63,201 bases of DNA from a virus. The stretch is from positions 1-63,201 of IMG/VR virus record IMGVR_UViG_3300022562_002172, one strand, 5' to 3'. The notes under the pieces are model-generated. The model saw only the letters and a list, made by a program, of their open reading frames with translations, did not search any database and was not told where the DNA came from. Positions within the stretch are counted from its first letter, which is position 1. The number at the start of each line of letters is the position of its first letter. Both the position numbers and the translations under genes were made by a program. Of this stretch, positions 1 through 8,180 are shown piece after piece.

Positions 1-1
1 C

Positions 2-247
2 ACGTACACGTACTTGAACGACACCCTCAGGAACTCCGGGAAGTTCTACATGGGGAATCTGAAGAACCGCGATAACCCGCTGTTCGAGCGCATGATCGGG
101 AAGATCCTGTGGCAGTCCAAGCGCATGCGCGCCATCGAATCCGGCCTCATCGACCTCAACAACGACCAGATTCTGGACGCGTCGCGGCGGATCTCCCAGG
201 GGATCGGCCTCGGAGCGGATCTCGAGAGCATGCTCATGGCAAGCTGA
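2..247 (+). CDS. Hypothetical protein, C-terminal fragment
   Basis: The frame is open to the left edge of the window, so only about the last 81 residues are present and the true start lies outside. The visible part is charged and probably helical (IGKILWQSKRMRAIESGL) and ends ESMLMAS. Its TGA overlaps the ATG of the next gene (TGATG), so the two are translationally coupled. I do not recognise a family. Confidence 0.6.
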   Translation, partial: TYTYLNDTLRNSGKFYMGNLKNRDNPLFERMIGKILWQSKRMRAIESGLIDLNNDQILDASRRISQGIGLGADLESMLMAS

Positions 248-552
248 TGGCGGGACTGGATTTTGAGGAATACGTGAGGCGGGGTCTCTCGTCCTTCGCC
301 CACGGGGACCACGCGATCAAGATCCATGCTTCCTTCATGGTGGATGAGAGCGGGCGCCAACAAATGTGCCTGTATTGCAATAGCTGCGGCTCCTACGTCA
401 AGGCCCTCTACGACGGCTTCATCGTCGACCGGAACAAGCTATCGATCGGAAACAAGACCGTGAAGAAGCTAGTGTCCGAGTTCCGGATGTTTCCGGAGGA
501 CTGCCGGGAGGCGGCCAAGTTCAATCTGGTATCTGAGATCATGGAGAGCTAG
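247..552 (+). CDS. Small Cys-containing protein ending EIMES
   Basis: A 101-residue protein. ATG 247 overlaps the upstream stop. It has a small cysteine cluster (CLYCNSCG, about residues 40-47) that could hold a metal, then a basic stretch. It ends in the motif I-M-E-S that recurs on several small proteins here. Its 3' end lies in a perfect palindrome shared with the convergent neighbour, which has the same C-terminus. Function unknown. Confidence 0.75.
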   Translation: MAGLDFEEYVRRGLSSFAHGDHAIKIHASFMVDESGRQQMCLYCNSCGSYVKALYDGFIVDRNKLSIGNKTVKKLVSEFRMFPEDCREAAKFNLVSEIMES

Positions 553-567
553 CTCTCCATGATCTCA
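534..567. terminator. 34-bp perfect palindrome between convergent genes
   Basis: The converging 3' ends of two genes that both finish ATC ATG GAG AGC TAG form a perfect inverted repeat centred between 550 and 551. As RNA it would fold into a loop-less hairpin on either strand and could act as a bidirectional terminator. It has no T-run. The symmetry is at least partly a consequence of both proteins ending EIMES. Confidence 0.5.
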
Positions 568-920
568 CGCATGGCTTCCTCATCCAAGATTTTCCGCAAG
601 TCGGACATTCTGGCGAACAAATATGTCATATACCCGTACTCAGCGTTCGTCCCGTATCCTTCCCTTCCAGTAATCCGGAACGTGGCGAAGTAGACGACGG
701 TCTTCCAGACCGGCCTATGTCCGTGCTTCCTCTCGTACATGTTGACCACATACGGTAGTCCCCGGTGCCCCTCTCTCTTGGTCAAGGTCTGGAATATGCT
801 GCGGACGTACGCTTCTGTTTCGATGGCATCGAAACAGGCTCTGGCAGCCGCGAGGCGAGCGGTTTGACTGAACTGCGTGGACGTGCTGAGGTAAACCCTC
901 CGGAATCGGAACGGGCTCAT
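549..920 (-). CDS. Hypothetical protein ending EIMES
   Basis: A 123-residue protein, mainly helical, rich in Tyr, Arg and Phe, with no recognised domain. The ATG at 920 is chosen because TAAAGC lies five bases upstream, close to the leaderless TANNNT promoters found elsewhere in the window. It ends REIMES and its stop overlaps that of the convergent gene ending at 552. Confidence 0.65.
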   Translation of the reverse strand: MSPFRFRRVYLSTSTQFSQTARLAAARACFDAIETEAYVRSIFQTLTKREGHRGLPYVVNMYERKHGHRPVWKTVVYFATFRITGREGYGTNAEYGYMTYLFARMSDLRKILDEEAMREIMES

Positions 921-960
921 GCAATGCTTTACGCCACGGCTCTCTTCACCTCCGATGATG

Positions 961-966
961 TACTCT
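961..966 (+). promoter_or_regulatory. TANNNT promoter box (TACTCT), leaderless
   Basis: TACTCT followed by GCCGG and then ATG 972. The five-base spacing puts the expected transcription start at the start codon, so this site decides the start of the next gene. Confidence 0.5.
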
Positions 967-971
967 GCCGG

Positions 972-1217
972 ATGGCGTCCATTGCCGTCATCGTGTGCGA
1001 CATTGGGGACGACCCCTTCAACCTGGTCGGTACCCAGAGGCCCATCCTCGCGTACGTCGCCTCGAACCCGCAGCTCCGCGCCGCCGGAAGGGACGAGAAG
1101 GAGGCCTTGGAGATGCTTCGGGCCAACATCCTCGGGCATGCTCACTCTTCCAAGAAGCGCAAGGCCGTCGAGATGGACTTCGACGATCTTCTTGTCGAGG
1201 AGATCATGGAATGGTGA
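972..1217 (+). CDS. Hypothetical protein ending EEIMEW
   Basis: An 81-residue protein. An upstream in-frame ATG exists at 924, but ATG 972 directly follows a TANNNT box. The N-terminus is hydrophobic (MASIAVIVCDIG), the middle is basic (SSKKRKAVEM) and the tail is acidic, ending EEIMEW, a variant of the recurrent C-terminal motif. First gene of an overlapping plus-strand operon running to 2864. Confidence 0.65.
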   Translation: MASIAVIVCDIGDDPFNLVGTQRPILAYVASNPQLRAAGRDEKEALEMLRANILGHAHSSKKRKAVEMDFDDLLVEEIMEW

Positions 1218-1408
1218 AAGCGGAGTACGAGGAATGGGGTGAGGCCAAGAGGATGGCCGACTTCATCCATGAGCAGTGGCCTCACATACCGCGCGAGGAC
1301 GCCTTCGAGTTCTACAAGGGACTCGCCCATATCCCGGCCGCGGAGGGATCCGTGAAGACATCCCTCTGGGTCCTCAAGCGCGTCCTCGACCACGAGCTGC
1401 GCAAGTGA
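1211..1408 (+). CDS. Small hypothetical protein
   Basis: A 65-residue, helical, charged protein. ATG 1211 lies inside the end of the previous gene and its own TGA overlaps the GTG of the primase-like gene (GTGA), so it belongs to the same operon. No family recognised. It could be a partner of the downstream CHC2 protein, from position only. Confidence 0.65.
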   Translation: MVKAEYEEWGEAKRMADFIHEQWPHIPREDAFEFYKGLAHIPAAEGSVKTSLWVLKRVLDHELRK

Positions 1409-2052
1409 CCGACCAGAGGACTGACCAGCAAGACTGGATCCGGCGCCGTGCCGACGCCGTCCGCCAGGTCTACTCGGCATTCGACGCTATGACGGAGTTC
1501 GGGTACGGGGAGCCCCTCGTTGATCAGGACACCGCCATTCAGGTCTCGTGCCCCTTCCACGGCGTTGACGCGCGCCCGTCCGCCAGGTACTACCCCGCCC
1601 TCGGCCACAGGTCGGACTACGTCCGTTGCTACTTCTGCCGGGAAAACTGGGACGCCCTAAACCTGTTCATGAAGTTCCGCGGCCTCCAGTTCATGGACGC
1701 GCTGAAGGAGCTAGAAAAGAGGTTCGGCATCAAGGTCCCGAAGCGGCCGGACGGGACGCAGTTCGAAGAGCCGAAGGATAGGAGCTCGTCGCAGTACACG
1801 TCCGACGCCTGGGGCGACGTCCCCAGGGTCCTCGATATCCTGGAGAAGAAGCTCGCCAGGCTCAGGGACAGGGCGTCCCTCTCCGACTACGTTAGGTTCT
1901 GCCGCGTTCTCGACCGCGTCTCCCTGGACTATGACCTGGCGAAGGGAAAACAGACGGACGCGATGGTGCAGATCCTCATGAAGCTCCGGGAGGCCATGGA
2001 TCAGGTCCCGGACGTGAGCCTGTCCGATGCCGTCGACGATCTACCCCATTGA
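1405..2052 (+). CDS. Stand-alone CHC2-type primase zinc-finger protein
   Basis: A 215-residue protein with the DnaG-type zinc-binding pattern: CPFHGVDARPSARYYP near residues 49-64, then CYFCRENWDALNLF near 76-89, followed by the typical MDALKELEKRFG helix. In bacterial and phage primases this domain recognises template DNA. No TOPRIM or other catalytic domain follows; the C-terminal half looks helical. It may be one half of a split primase whose catalytic part lies outside the window, or a DNA-binding regulator. GTG start overlaps the upstream stop. Confidence 0.8.
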   Translation: MTDQRTDQQDWIRRRADAVRQVYSAFDAMTEFGYGEPLVDQDTAIQVSCPFHGVDARPSARYYPALGHRSDYVRCYFCRENWDALNLFMKFRGLQFMDALKELEKRFGIKVPKRPDGTQFEEPKDRSSSQYTSDAWGDVPRVLDILEKKLARLRDRASLSDYVRFCRVLDRVSLDYDLAKGKQTDAMVQILMKLREAMDQVPDVSLSDAVDDLPH

Positions 2053-2500
2053 GTACGTGATCGAGCTGAGCACCGGCGAGACCGTGCTCGTGTCGGAGCT
2101 CGATCCCGGGAGGGTCCCGTCCCTCTCCGACCCGGCCGTCGTGGAGGCCGCTTCCCCTGTCCTCGATCGGTGCGCCAAAATGCCCCGAGCCGCCCTCGAG
2201 GCCGCCAAGATGGGGCACTCGAAGCACTTCGAGGAGCTGATGTCGACGCCGCCCATCGGTGCCCTCATGAAGCTCGAGCGGCACCTGTGCGCGGAGCGCA
2301 GGGAGTGCGCGATGGCCGGACACGGCTGTACAACTAGGAACGTGGTCCGCCGCGGCCCTCCGGGCCGCTTCCCAGTGTGCTGGGAGTACGAGCCCCCGGA
2401 CGAGACTGACCCGTCCGTCGCCTTCGCTGCGCGCGACCTCGCCGGGTGCGTGGTCCTGGCGTGGAGGGCCGGAAGGATTGCTGTGATCGTCGATGGGTGA
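2027..2500 (+). CDS. Cys-containing hypothetical protein
   Basis: A 157-residue protein whose ATG lies 26 bases inside the primase-like gene. The middle has a cysteine/histidine cluster (HLCAERRECAMAGHGC, then PVCWEYEPPDE) that may bind zinc. Ends in a hydrophobic strand (VVLAWRAGRIAVIVDG). Family not recognised; gene density and overlap support it as real. Confidence 0.7.
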   Translation: MPSTIYPIEYVIELSTGETVLVSELDPGRVPSLSDPAVVEAASPVLDRCAKMPRAALEAAKMGHSKHFEELMSTPPIGALMKLERHLCAERRECAMAGHGCTTRNVVRRGPPGRFPVCWEYEPPDETDPSVAFAARDLAGCVVLAWRAGRIAVIVDG

Positions 2501-2864
2501 CCCGGGAGCTCATCCGTACCGTCGCCCATGGACCACTCGGGTTCTTGACGACCTTATCTTCGCTTCCGGCCGAAACGACACCGCCGGCATGCAGTTTCGG
2601 ATGAGCCTTCGGGACTACGCCGACCTCCGCAAATTCAGTAGGGACGTCCTTGATTTTGAGGTGGACCGCGTCCATATTCAAGAAGGGTGTATGGCCCACA
2701 TTTATGGGATCCCAATCTTCGTGAGGAAGAGCGTACCGAACGGCCTCATCACCCTCTTCGACTCGGAGGACCGAGATCTCGCCCACATTATCGAGGACGG
2801 CGAGCTTCATTCCGGAGAGTGCAGGGATCCGATGTGTCTGATCAAGTCCGTGATGCTGACCTAG
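2493..2864 (+). CDS. Hypothetical protein
   Basis: A 123-residue protein starting 8 bases inside the previous gene; last gene of the plus-strand operon. Mixed alpha/beta character with an Asp/Glu-rich region near the end (LFDSEDRDLAHIIEDGE) and two late cysteines. It is followed by 20 bases and then the 3' end of dnaJ on the other strand. No recognised motif. Confidence 0.7.
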   Translation: MGDPGAHPYRRPWTTRVLDDLIFASGRNDTAGMQFRMSLRDYADLRKFSRDVLDFEVDRVHIQEGCMAHIYGIPIFVRKSVPNGLITLFDSEDRDLAHIIEDGELHSGECRDPMCLIKSVMLT

Positions 2865-2884
2865 TCCGTTTCAGTACGGACTGT

Positions 2885-4009
2885 TTATCCAGAGTTCTTC
2901 TTGAGCTCGTCCAGAAGCTCGTCCAGAAGCTTCTGACCCCGCGCCGTCCTGATGCGGGGGAGGTCGACGCTCACCGCGACGTGCAGGTCCCCGCGCCTCT
3001 TAGTCATGGCCCCGACCAGGCCCGCGCCGGGGACCGTCACGACCGTCTTTCCCGCCTGGACTCCCCCCTCGATGTCGATGTTCACCCTGGACCCATCCAG
3101 GGTCGGGACTGACACCGTCCCGCCCCTCAGGGCCACGGACAGAGGGATCACGTGCTCCGTGTAGAGGTCCGCCCCCTCACGGGCGAACCTGTCATGCTGC
3201 GCGACCCGCACCGTCACGTAGAGGTCGCCCGGCGCCCGCCCGTCCCCGGAGGATCCCATCCCGGCGAGCCTGAGTCTTTGCCCGTCTTCAATTCCGACGG
3301 GGATCCTAACCTTCACCTGCCTCTCGGAGGCCACACGCCCGGCCCCGCGGCACGCCGGACATGCGACGAGCGGGGCAGACCCGCTCCCGAAACACGCGGG
3401 GCACTTCCTGACCCTCTCCCCGATCCCGATCCTGAAGTCGAGCACCTTGCCGCTGCCGGAGCATGAGCCGCACGGGATGGTCCTGGAGCCCTTCGCGCAC
3501 CGCGTCCCGCGGCATTCCTGGCACAGGACCTTCACCTTCGACGCCGAAGATATCTCCTTCACGCACCCGGAAGCGACTTCTTCGAGGGTCACGGACACCT
3601 CGGTCTCAACGTCCTCCCCGGGGGTCCCGGCCGGGCCGTCGTCGTCAACCCACGTGTGCTCGGTCTTCGGACGCTCCCTCTGGCGTCGGCGTCCAGGACC
3701 TGGGAATCCGACGTGCCTGAGAAAGTCGTCCAGGTCTTCGGGGGAGTACGCCTGCTTCGGGTCGTACGTCCTCTTGCCCCAGCTGGTCCTCGGTCTCAGG
3801 GACTCGAGGTCGTACATCTCCCTCCGCTGCGGGTCGATCAGGACCTCGTAGGCCTTCGTGGCCTCGATGAACCTCGCCTCAGCCCCCTTGTCGCCCTGGT
3901 TCTTGTCCGGGTGGCTCTCCAGGACGACTTTCCTGTACGCCTTCTTAATGGCGTCCGCGTCCGCGTCCGACGGGACGCCCAGGACCTCGTACAGGCTTCT
4001 GTCTGACAC
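2885..4009 (-). CDS. dnaJ: DnaJ (Hsp40) co-chaperone
   Basis: A full-length type I DnaJ of 374 residues. J-domain at residues 3-67 with HPD at 33-35; a short Gly-poor linker; a zinc domain from about 160 with four CxxCxG repeats (CQECRG, CGSCSG, CPACFG, CPACRG); then the beta-rich substrate-binding C-terminal domains. It would stimulate host DnaK ATPase and deliver substrates; no DnaK or GrpE is in the window. The GTG at 4009 (VSDRSLYEVLG) is chosen over longer in-frame options that run through the upstream gene. Stop is TAA. Confidence 0.95.
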   Translation of the reverse strand: MSDRSLYEVLGVPSDADADAIKKAYRKVVLESHPDKNQGDKGAEARFIEATKAYEVLIDPQRREMYDLESLRPRTSWGKRTYDPKQAYSPEDLDDFLRHVGFPGPGRRRQRERPKTEHTWVDDDGPAGTPGEDVETEVSVTLEEVASGCVKEISSASKVKVLCQECRGTRCAKGSRTIPCGSCSGSGKVLDFRIGIGERVRKCPACFGSGSAPLVACPACRGAGRVASERQVKVRIPVGIEDGQRLRLAGMGSSGDGRAPGDLYVTVRVAQHDRFAREGADLYTEHVIPLSVALRGGTVSVPTLDGSRVNIDIEGGVQAGKTVVTVPGAGLVGAMTKRRGDLHVAVSVDLPRIRTARGQKLLDELLDELKKNSG

Positions 4010-4017
4010 CGGGGACG

Positions 4018-4305
4018 TTACGCCTCCGCCGGCGCGACCTCCGCGGTGTTGTCGCCCCGCATTGCCTCGATGCTCTTCGTCCCGGACGCCCACATGATCC
4101 CCTGGACGAACCCGAGCCACCGCATTGCCTTCTCCGTCCTGCCGGCGGCGACGTGGTCCCGGATCTGCCGGCACATCCATCGCGCGTGGCTGAGCATGGA
4201 CTCCCTTCCGCTCGGAGGGAACCCGTCCCCCTGGTGCTCAGCCGGATAGCTGACCAGCTCCGACTCGTACTTCGCTGCGACCGCCAGAATTTGTTCGTTC
4301 GTCAT
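4018..4305 (-). CDS. Small conserved protein, WMCRQI family (copy 1)
   Basis: A 95-residue protein with a paralog at 37168-37449. Both begin MT(N/D)E, then a lysine/tyrosine helix, HxxWMCRQI, and a W-L-x-F-V-x-G-x-x-W segment (WLGFVQGIMWASG here). The pattern looks like a small helical phage protein family of unknown role. Starts at ATG 4305, five bases after TAAGGA. Confidence 0.8.
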   Translation of the reverse strand: MTNEQILAVAAKYESELVSYPAEHQGDGFPPSGRESMLSHARWMCRQIRDHVAAGRTEKAMRWLGFVQGIMWASGTKSIEAMRGDNTAEVAPAEA

Positions 4306-4310
4306 TCCCG

Positions 4311-4342
4311 TCCTTACACCGGGAGGACCCTGGTTGTAAGGT
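4311..4342. promoter_or_regulatory. Divergent leaderless promoters for the 4305 gene and DNA polymerase
   Basis: Minus strand: TAAGGA then five bases to ATG 4305. Plus strand: TAAGGT (4337-4342) then eight bases to ATG 4351. Both boxes are preceded by G(T)TG or GTG (extended -10 like). The whole intergenic space is 45 bases. Confidence 0.5.
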
Positions 4343-4350
4343 CACCCGGC

Positions 4351-7233
4351 ATGCTTCAGCTCCGCCAGATGGACGACCGTGTCAGCGTTCAGCGCGATTG
4401 GTTCAAGGACTATAGCTTTCACCTCGTGGAGAGGGTCAACCAGGTCTCGAAGCTCGTCGATATCTGCGTCCAGCGCGGGATCTGCTCTCTGGACACGGAG
4501 ACGACCGGAGTGGACAACCGCGTCTATCCGGACGAGTACTTCGAGGACGGGCGCGAGACGCGTCACGGGATCAGGACTGTCGATAGGATAGTTGGCCTCT
4601 GCATCTCGTTCGACGGTCAGAACGGATATTACCTCCCCCTGTCGCACGACCCGGAGGACGCTGGGAACCTGCCGTGGGATCCGGTCTGGGATGAGATCAC
4701 GAGACTCGTCAACAACTGCCGGATCATCTTCCACAACATGAAGTTCGACGCCGAGTTCCTCTATCCGGTCACCGGGAAGGAAAACTGGGGCTTGGACGAG
4801 TTCGAGGACACGATGCTCCTGTCCAAGGTCATCAGTCCCCTGAAGAGCAACCCGGCGGGCCTGAAGCAGCGCGCCAAGATCGACTTTGGCGTCGACATGG
4901 TCGAGCTCGACGAGCTCTTCACCGCCGAGAAGAAGGACCAGCTCAAGCGGGAGAAGGTCCGATACAACTTCGCCCTCTTGCATCCGAAGGAGGGCAAGGA
5001 GTATGGGGCCTCCGACGGGATCTTCACGTACAAGGAGTGGTTCCACCACTCCCCGAAGCTCGCCGAGGGGGACCAGCGAATCTACAACCTCGAGAAGGCG
5101 TTCTGCAACGTCATCCGGAAGATGGAGCGGAACCGAGTCCACGTCGACGTGGATCGCGTAAACCAGCTCGCCGTCGAGTGCAGGTCCGAGATGACCAAGA
5201 CCGGCGACATCATCCGGGAGTTCATCGAGAAGCGCACGGGCCAAACGGGTAAGTGGCTGACCCTCAACGTCGGATCTCCGGCCCAGCTCTCAGCCGCCCT
5301 GTTCACTGACCCTGAAGGCATGAAGCTCAAGCCCACGCCCGAGATGGTGAACGAGGGCGACGGCGGATGGGGGACGAACTACGACGGCGGCGGCGGGAGC
5401 GACGATGACGACGATGACGACGACCCCGGGAAGCCGAAGACGTACTCCTTGAAGGACGAGGTCCTCAAGTCGCTTCACCGATACTACGGCAAGGACCTGT
5501 CCGTCCAGAGGGACGGCGTGGTCGACAAGGACGGGAAGCCGAAGCGCGAGAGCATCTTTGAGCTCGTGCTCGAGTATCGGCATTACGACAAGATGAAGGG
5601 CTCGTACGTCGAGAAGCTCCAGAAGTCGCACGACAAATACGGGGACGTCAGGCCGTCGTTCAACCAGATGGGCACCGACACCGCGCGCCTCTCGTGCAAG
5701 GCGGGCAAGATCGAGGAGGGGTACTCCGGGGTTAACTTCCAGGGAATCCCGCGCGACTCCGACGATGACAAGCCCGAGCTCTTCAAGCAGGTCAGGACCG
5801 TGATCATTCCACGGCCCGGCTGGTTCCTCGTGAAGCTCGACTACTCGGGCGAGGAGCTCCGCGTCGTCACGAACATGTCCGGTGATCCGATCTGGACCGA
5901 GTCCTTCCTGCACGGGGACGGGGACGTGCACTCGATCACGACGCGGACCCTGTACGGGCGGCAGAACATCACGAAGGGCGAGCGCAACATCGGGAAGCGC
6001 TGCAACTTCGCGTTCATCTACGGCGGGGGCGCCGGTGCCATCTCAAGGAACATCGGGTGCACCATCGAGGATGGCCAACGCCATATGGACAACCTCAGGC
6101 GGGACGTCCCCGTCCTGATGGGCTATGTCGACCACCAGAAGAAGTTCGCCAACAAATACAAGTGCATCTACACGGCCTTCGGCCGAAAGATGCCGATTCC
6201 GACCATCGACTCTCCGATCCGGGCAATCAAGAAGAAGGCCGAACGCTGCGCTATCAACTACACGATCCAGGCCACCTCGGCGGACGTCCTGAAGTTCGCC
6301 ATGTGTCTGATCGACAAGAAGATCCGGGAGCTCGGGTGGGAGGACAGGGTCAGGTACGTGCTGACCGTCCACGACGAGATCGTGTTCGAGATCCGTCCCG
6401 AGTACCTGATGGACGTAATCCCGCTCCTCAACGAGTGGATGGTCCTGCCGTGGAGGCTCCCGAAGGCGCACGGACGGCCATGGGTCGTCCCTCTCGAGAC
6501 TGAGCCCGGCATCGACGTCCACTGGAGGGCTAGGTTCGACTTCTTTCAGATGACGCGCGGGACCAGGGCGAAGCCAGAGGACATTGGCCCGGACGGGACG
6601 TATAAGGGCAAGCTCAAGGACGGGCAGCTCTTCGAAAACGGCCGCATCTATCAGGAGATCCCGGACTTTCTCGACACCCATGTGTGGCGGTTGCCCCTGG
6701 ACAAGAACGGGGAGCCGATCGTTGAAGGGGGGCCCACGGCCCCCCTCCCCGCCCCGGAGCCGGAGCCGGAGCCGGAGCCGGAGGTCATCGTGGCAAAGGC
6801 GGAGGAACCTGCGCTTTCGGAAGGGACGAAAAAGGTGCCGGAGCCGGTGCCGGAGCCGGTCGCGAAATCCGAGGAAACGAACATGGACCCTGGAGACATC
6901 GACATCGACATCGACATCGTCGGGACTGAGGGGTTCCCCGACGTCCAGGTTGACGCAGGCCCAGTCGAGGAGAGTCCGCCGCCGAAGATTATGGTCAAGG
7001 CTAAAGAGGCCCGTCCTGTTGGCCCGGACGAGAAGGTGCTGCGGTGGGTGTTCAAGGACGTCCCGTCGGACCAGTCGATGCGAAAGCTCCTGGCTGTGTG
7101 CATCCTGGCAGAGGGTCAGGTCCCGCTCCGGATAGTCAACAAGAAGGACCAAGTCCTCATCCCGGAGGGCGAGGGGGTCCGCGTCCATCCGGACCGCTTC
7201 CAGTATCTGGCGTCCCTGTTTGGCCTGGGCTGA
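4351..7233 (+). CDS. Family A DNA polymerase with 3'-5' exonuclease and novel C-terminal extension
   Basis: A 960-residue protein. Proofreading exonuclease: DTETTG (D48, E50), HNMKFDAEF (D133), YGASDG (Y218, D222). Polymerase: motif A DYSGEELR at 497 (usual DYSQIELR), motif B R545-x3-K549 leading to NFAFIYGGG, motif C VHDE (H674, D675). No 5'-nuclease domain. An aspartate run (about 351-358) interrupts the exo-pol linker. After about residue 735 there are some 225 extra residues: a Pro-Glu repeat near 802-812, a D-I repeat near 850-857, and a compact last domain (VLRWVFKDVPSDQSM...). The ATG at 4351 is chosen because a TANNNT box precedes it. Likely the replicative polymerase. Confidence 0.95.
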   Translation: MLQLRQMDDRVSVQRDWFKDYSFHLVERVNQVSKLVDICVQRGICSLDTETTGVDNRVYPDEYFEDGRETRHGIRTVDRIVGLCISFDGQNGYYLPLSHDPEDAGNLPWDPVWDEITRLVNNCRIIFHNMKFDAEFLYPVTGKENWGLDEFEDTMLLSKVISPLKSNPAGLKQRAKIDFGVDMVELDELFTAEKKDQLKREKVRYNFALLHPKEGKEYGASDGIFTYKEWFHHSPKLAEGDQRIYNLEKAFCNVIRKMERNRVHVDVDRVNQLAVECRSEMTKTGDIIREFIEKRTGQTGKWLTLNVGSPAQLSAALFTDPEGMKLKPTPEMVNEGDGGWGTNYDGGGGSDDDDDDDDPGKPKTYSLKDEVLKSLHRYYGKDLSVQRDGVVDKDGKPKRESIFELVLEYRHYDKMKGSYVEKLQKSHDKYGDVRPSFNQMGTDTARLSCKAGKIEEGYSGVNFQGIPRDSDDDKPELFKQVRTVIIPRPGWFLVKLDYSGEELRVVTNMSGDPIWTESFLHGDGDVHSITTRTLYGRQNITKGERNIGKRCNFAFIYGGGAGAISRNIGCTIEDGQRHMDNLRRDVPVLMGYVDHQKKFANKYKCIYTAFGRKMPIPTIDSPIRAIKKKAERCAINYTIQATSADVLKFAMCLIDKKIRELGWEDRVRYVLTVHDEIVFEIRPEYLMDVIPLLNEWMVLPWRLPKAHGRPWVVPLETEPGIDVHWRARFDFFQMTRGTRAKPEDIGPDGTYKGKLKDGQLFENGRIYQEIPDFLDTHVWRLPLDKNGEPIVEGGPTAPLPAPEPEPEPEPEVIVAKAEEPALSEGTKKVPEPVPEPVAKSEETNMDPGDIDIDIDIVGTEGFPDVQVDAGPVEESPPPKIMVKAKEARPVGPDEKVLRWVFKDVPSDQSMRKLLAVCILAEGQVPLRIVNKKDQVLIPEGEGVRVHPDRFQYLASLFGLG

Positions 7234-7468
7234 GATCTTCTTCCACCAGGGCCGCCGCGGCAACGAGCGCGGCTATGTTCATGAGCGTCAGCTCTCGCAT
7301 GACGGGATCGTCCGAAAAGCGCGCGTCTCGCAGGAGCCCGATCTCTCGCTTCGCCAGGTCCGCCAGGGCCTCCTCGAGCAAGAGCGCGGTGAAGCTCGAG
7401 GCGATCTTCTCAATCCGGGCTATCTCGTCCGGCTCCAGGAGCCCCTGCAGCTCTTCGTCCTCGACCAC
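7157..7468 (-). CDS. Hypothetical helical protein
   Basis: A 103-residue protein starting at GTG 7468, five bases after TACCGT. The first 75 residues are acidic and helical (EDEELQGLLEPDEIARIEK...). The last 25 or so (Gly/Pro/Asp-rich) are read antisense to the end of the polymerase gene, so the true C-terminus may be of low importance. Function unknown. Confidence 0.6.
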   Translation of the reverse strand: MVEDEELQGLLEPDEIARIEKIASSFTALLLEEALADLAKREIGLLRDARFSDDPVMRELTLMNIAALVAAAALVEEDLSPGQTGTPDTGSGPDGRGPPRPPG

Positions 7469-7473
7469 GCTGG

Positions 7474-7493
7474 ACGGTACCCGGGTGTAACAT
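7474..7493. promoter_or_regulatory. Divergent leaderless promoters between 7468 gene and dcd
   Basis: Minus TACCGT (7474-7479), five bases to GTG 7468. Plus TAACAT (7488-7493) within TGTAACAT, six bases to ATG 7500. Only 31 bases separate the two start codons. Confidence 0.55.
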
Positions 7494-7499
7494 TGTCGG

Positions 7500-8180
7500 A
7501 TGGACAAGGCTAACGGCGGAATCCTGTCTGGGCTCTTGATCAAGCAGGCCGTCCTCGACGGTCAGATCGTGATCGATCCATGGGACCCGACGCACGTCAA
7601 CTTCGAGGATAAACTCAACCCGGCCTCCTACGACCTGACCCTCGGGAAGTGGGTCGCGGTCTACGAAAGCGTGGTGCATGCGGACTTCGAGTGCGAGGGG
7701 TCCGGGATCCCGGGGGAGCGCCTGCACCCGAGGGCTCTCTTCATTGGGAAGAGGGGCGGCTGTCTCGACGCGGCAAAGCCGAACCCCGTCATCAGGTACG
7801 AAATGGACGACCGCGGCTTCCTGCTGAAGCCCGGGATCGGATACCTCATGCACACGGTGGAGCGAATCAGGACGGACTGCTACGTCCCGATCGTCGACGG
7901 CAAGTCGTCCGTGGGCCGCCTCTTTGTGTCGGCCCATGTGACGGCCGGGTACGGGGACCCTGGATATGACGGCCAGTACACGCTCGAGGTCGTGGCCGTC
8001 CATCCGACCATCGTCTATCCGGGGATGCGGTTCTGCCAGATGCGCTTTCACACCCTCATTGGGGAGGTGGAGAGCTATGCCGGGAAGGGTAGCTACCGCG
8101 GAGAGCTCGCGGAGGGCCCCGTCCCCTCCCGGTCGTGGAGGATGTTCGATGCCGAAAAGTCTGGGAAGGGAGCTGCTTGA
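7500..8180 (+). CDS. dcd: dCTP deaminase / dUTPase-fold protein
   Basis: A 226-residue protein with the dCTP deaminase signature: LNPASYDLTLG near the N-terminus, then KSSVGRLFVSAHVTAGYGDP, then DGQYTLEVVAVHP where the Glu of TLE matches the catalytic Glu of dCTP deaminases. The enzyme would convert dCTP to dUTP, feeding dTTP synthesis and lowering dCTP. A bifunctional deaminase/dUTPase cannot be excluded. The next gene starts inside its last 32 bases. Confidence 0.88.
   Translation: MDKANGGILSGLLIKQAVLDGQIVIDPWDPTHVNFEDKLNPASYDLTLGKWVAVYESVVHADFECEGSGIPGERLHPRALFIGKRGGCLDAAKPNPVIRYEMDDRGFLLKPGIGYLMHTVERIRTDCYVPIVDGKSSVGRLFVSAHVTAGYGDPGYDGQYTLEVVAVHPTIVYPGMRFCQMRFHTLIGEVESYAGKGSYRGELAEGPVPSRSWRMFDAEKSGKGAA

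Noticed and set aside
4342-5244. Long open frame antisense to the DNA polymerase gene
   Set aside because: In GC-rich DNA long frames opposite genes are common. The sense strand has clear polymerase and exonuclease motifs, the antisense product is Leu/Val/Asp-rich without motifs.
6739-6950. Pro-Glu and Asp-Ile repeats as a separate DNA repeat element
   Set aside because: They lie in frame inside the polymerase gene and are best seen as a protein linker.
7157-7233. Terminator at the polymerase/7468-gene junction
   Set aside because: The convergent genes simply overlap by 77 bases and no hairpin of note was found.
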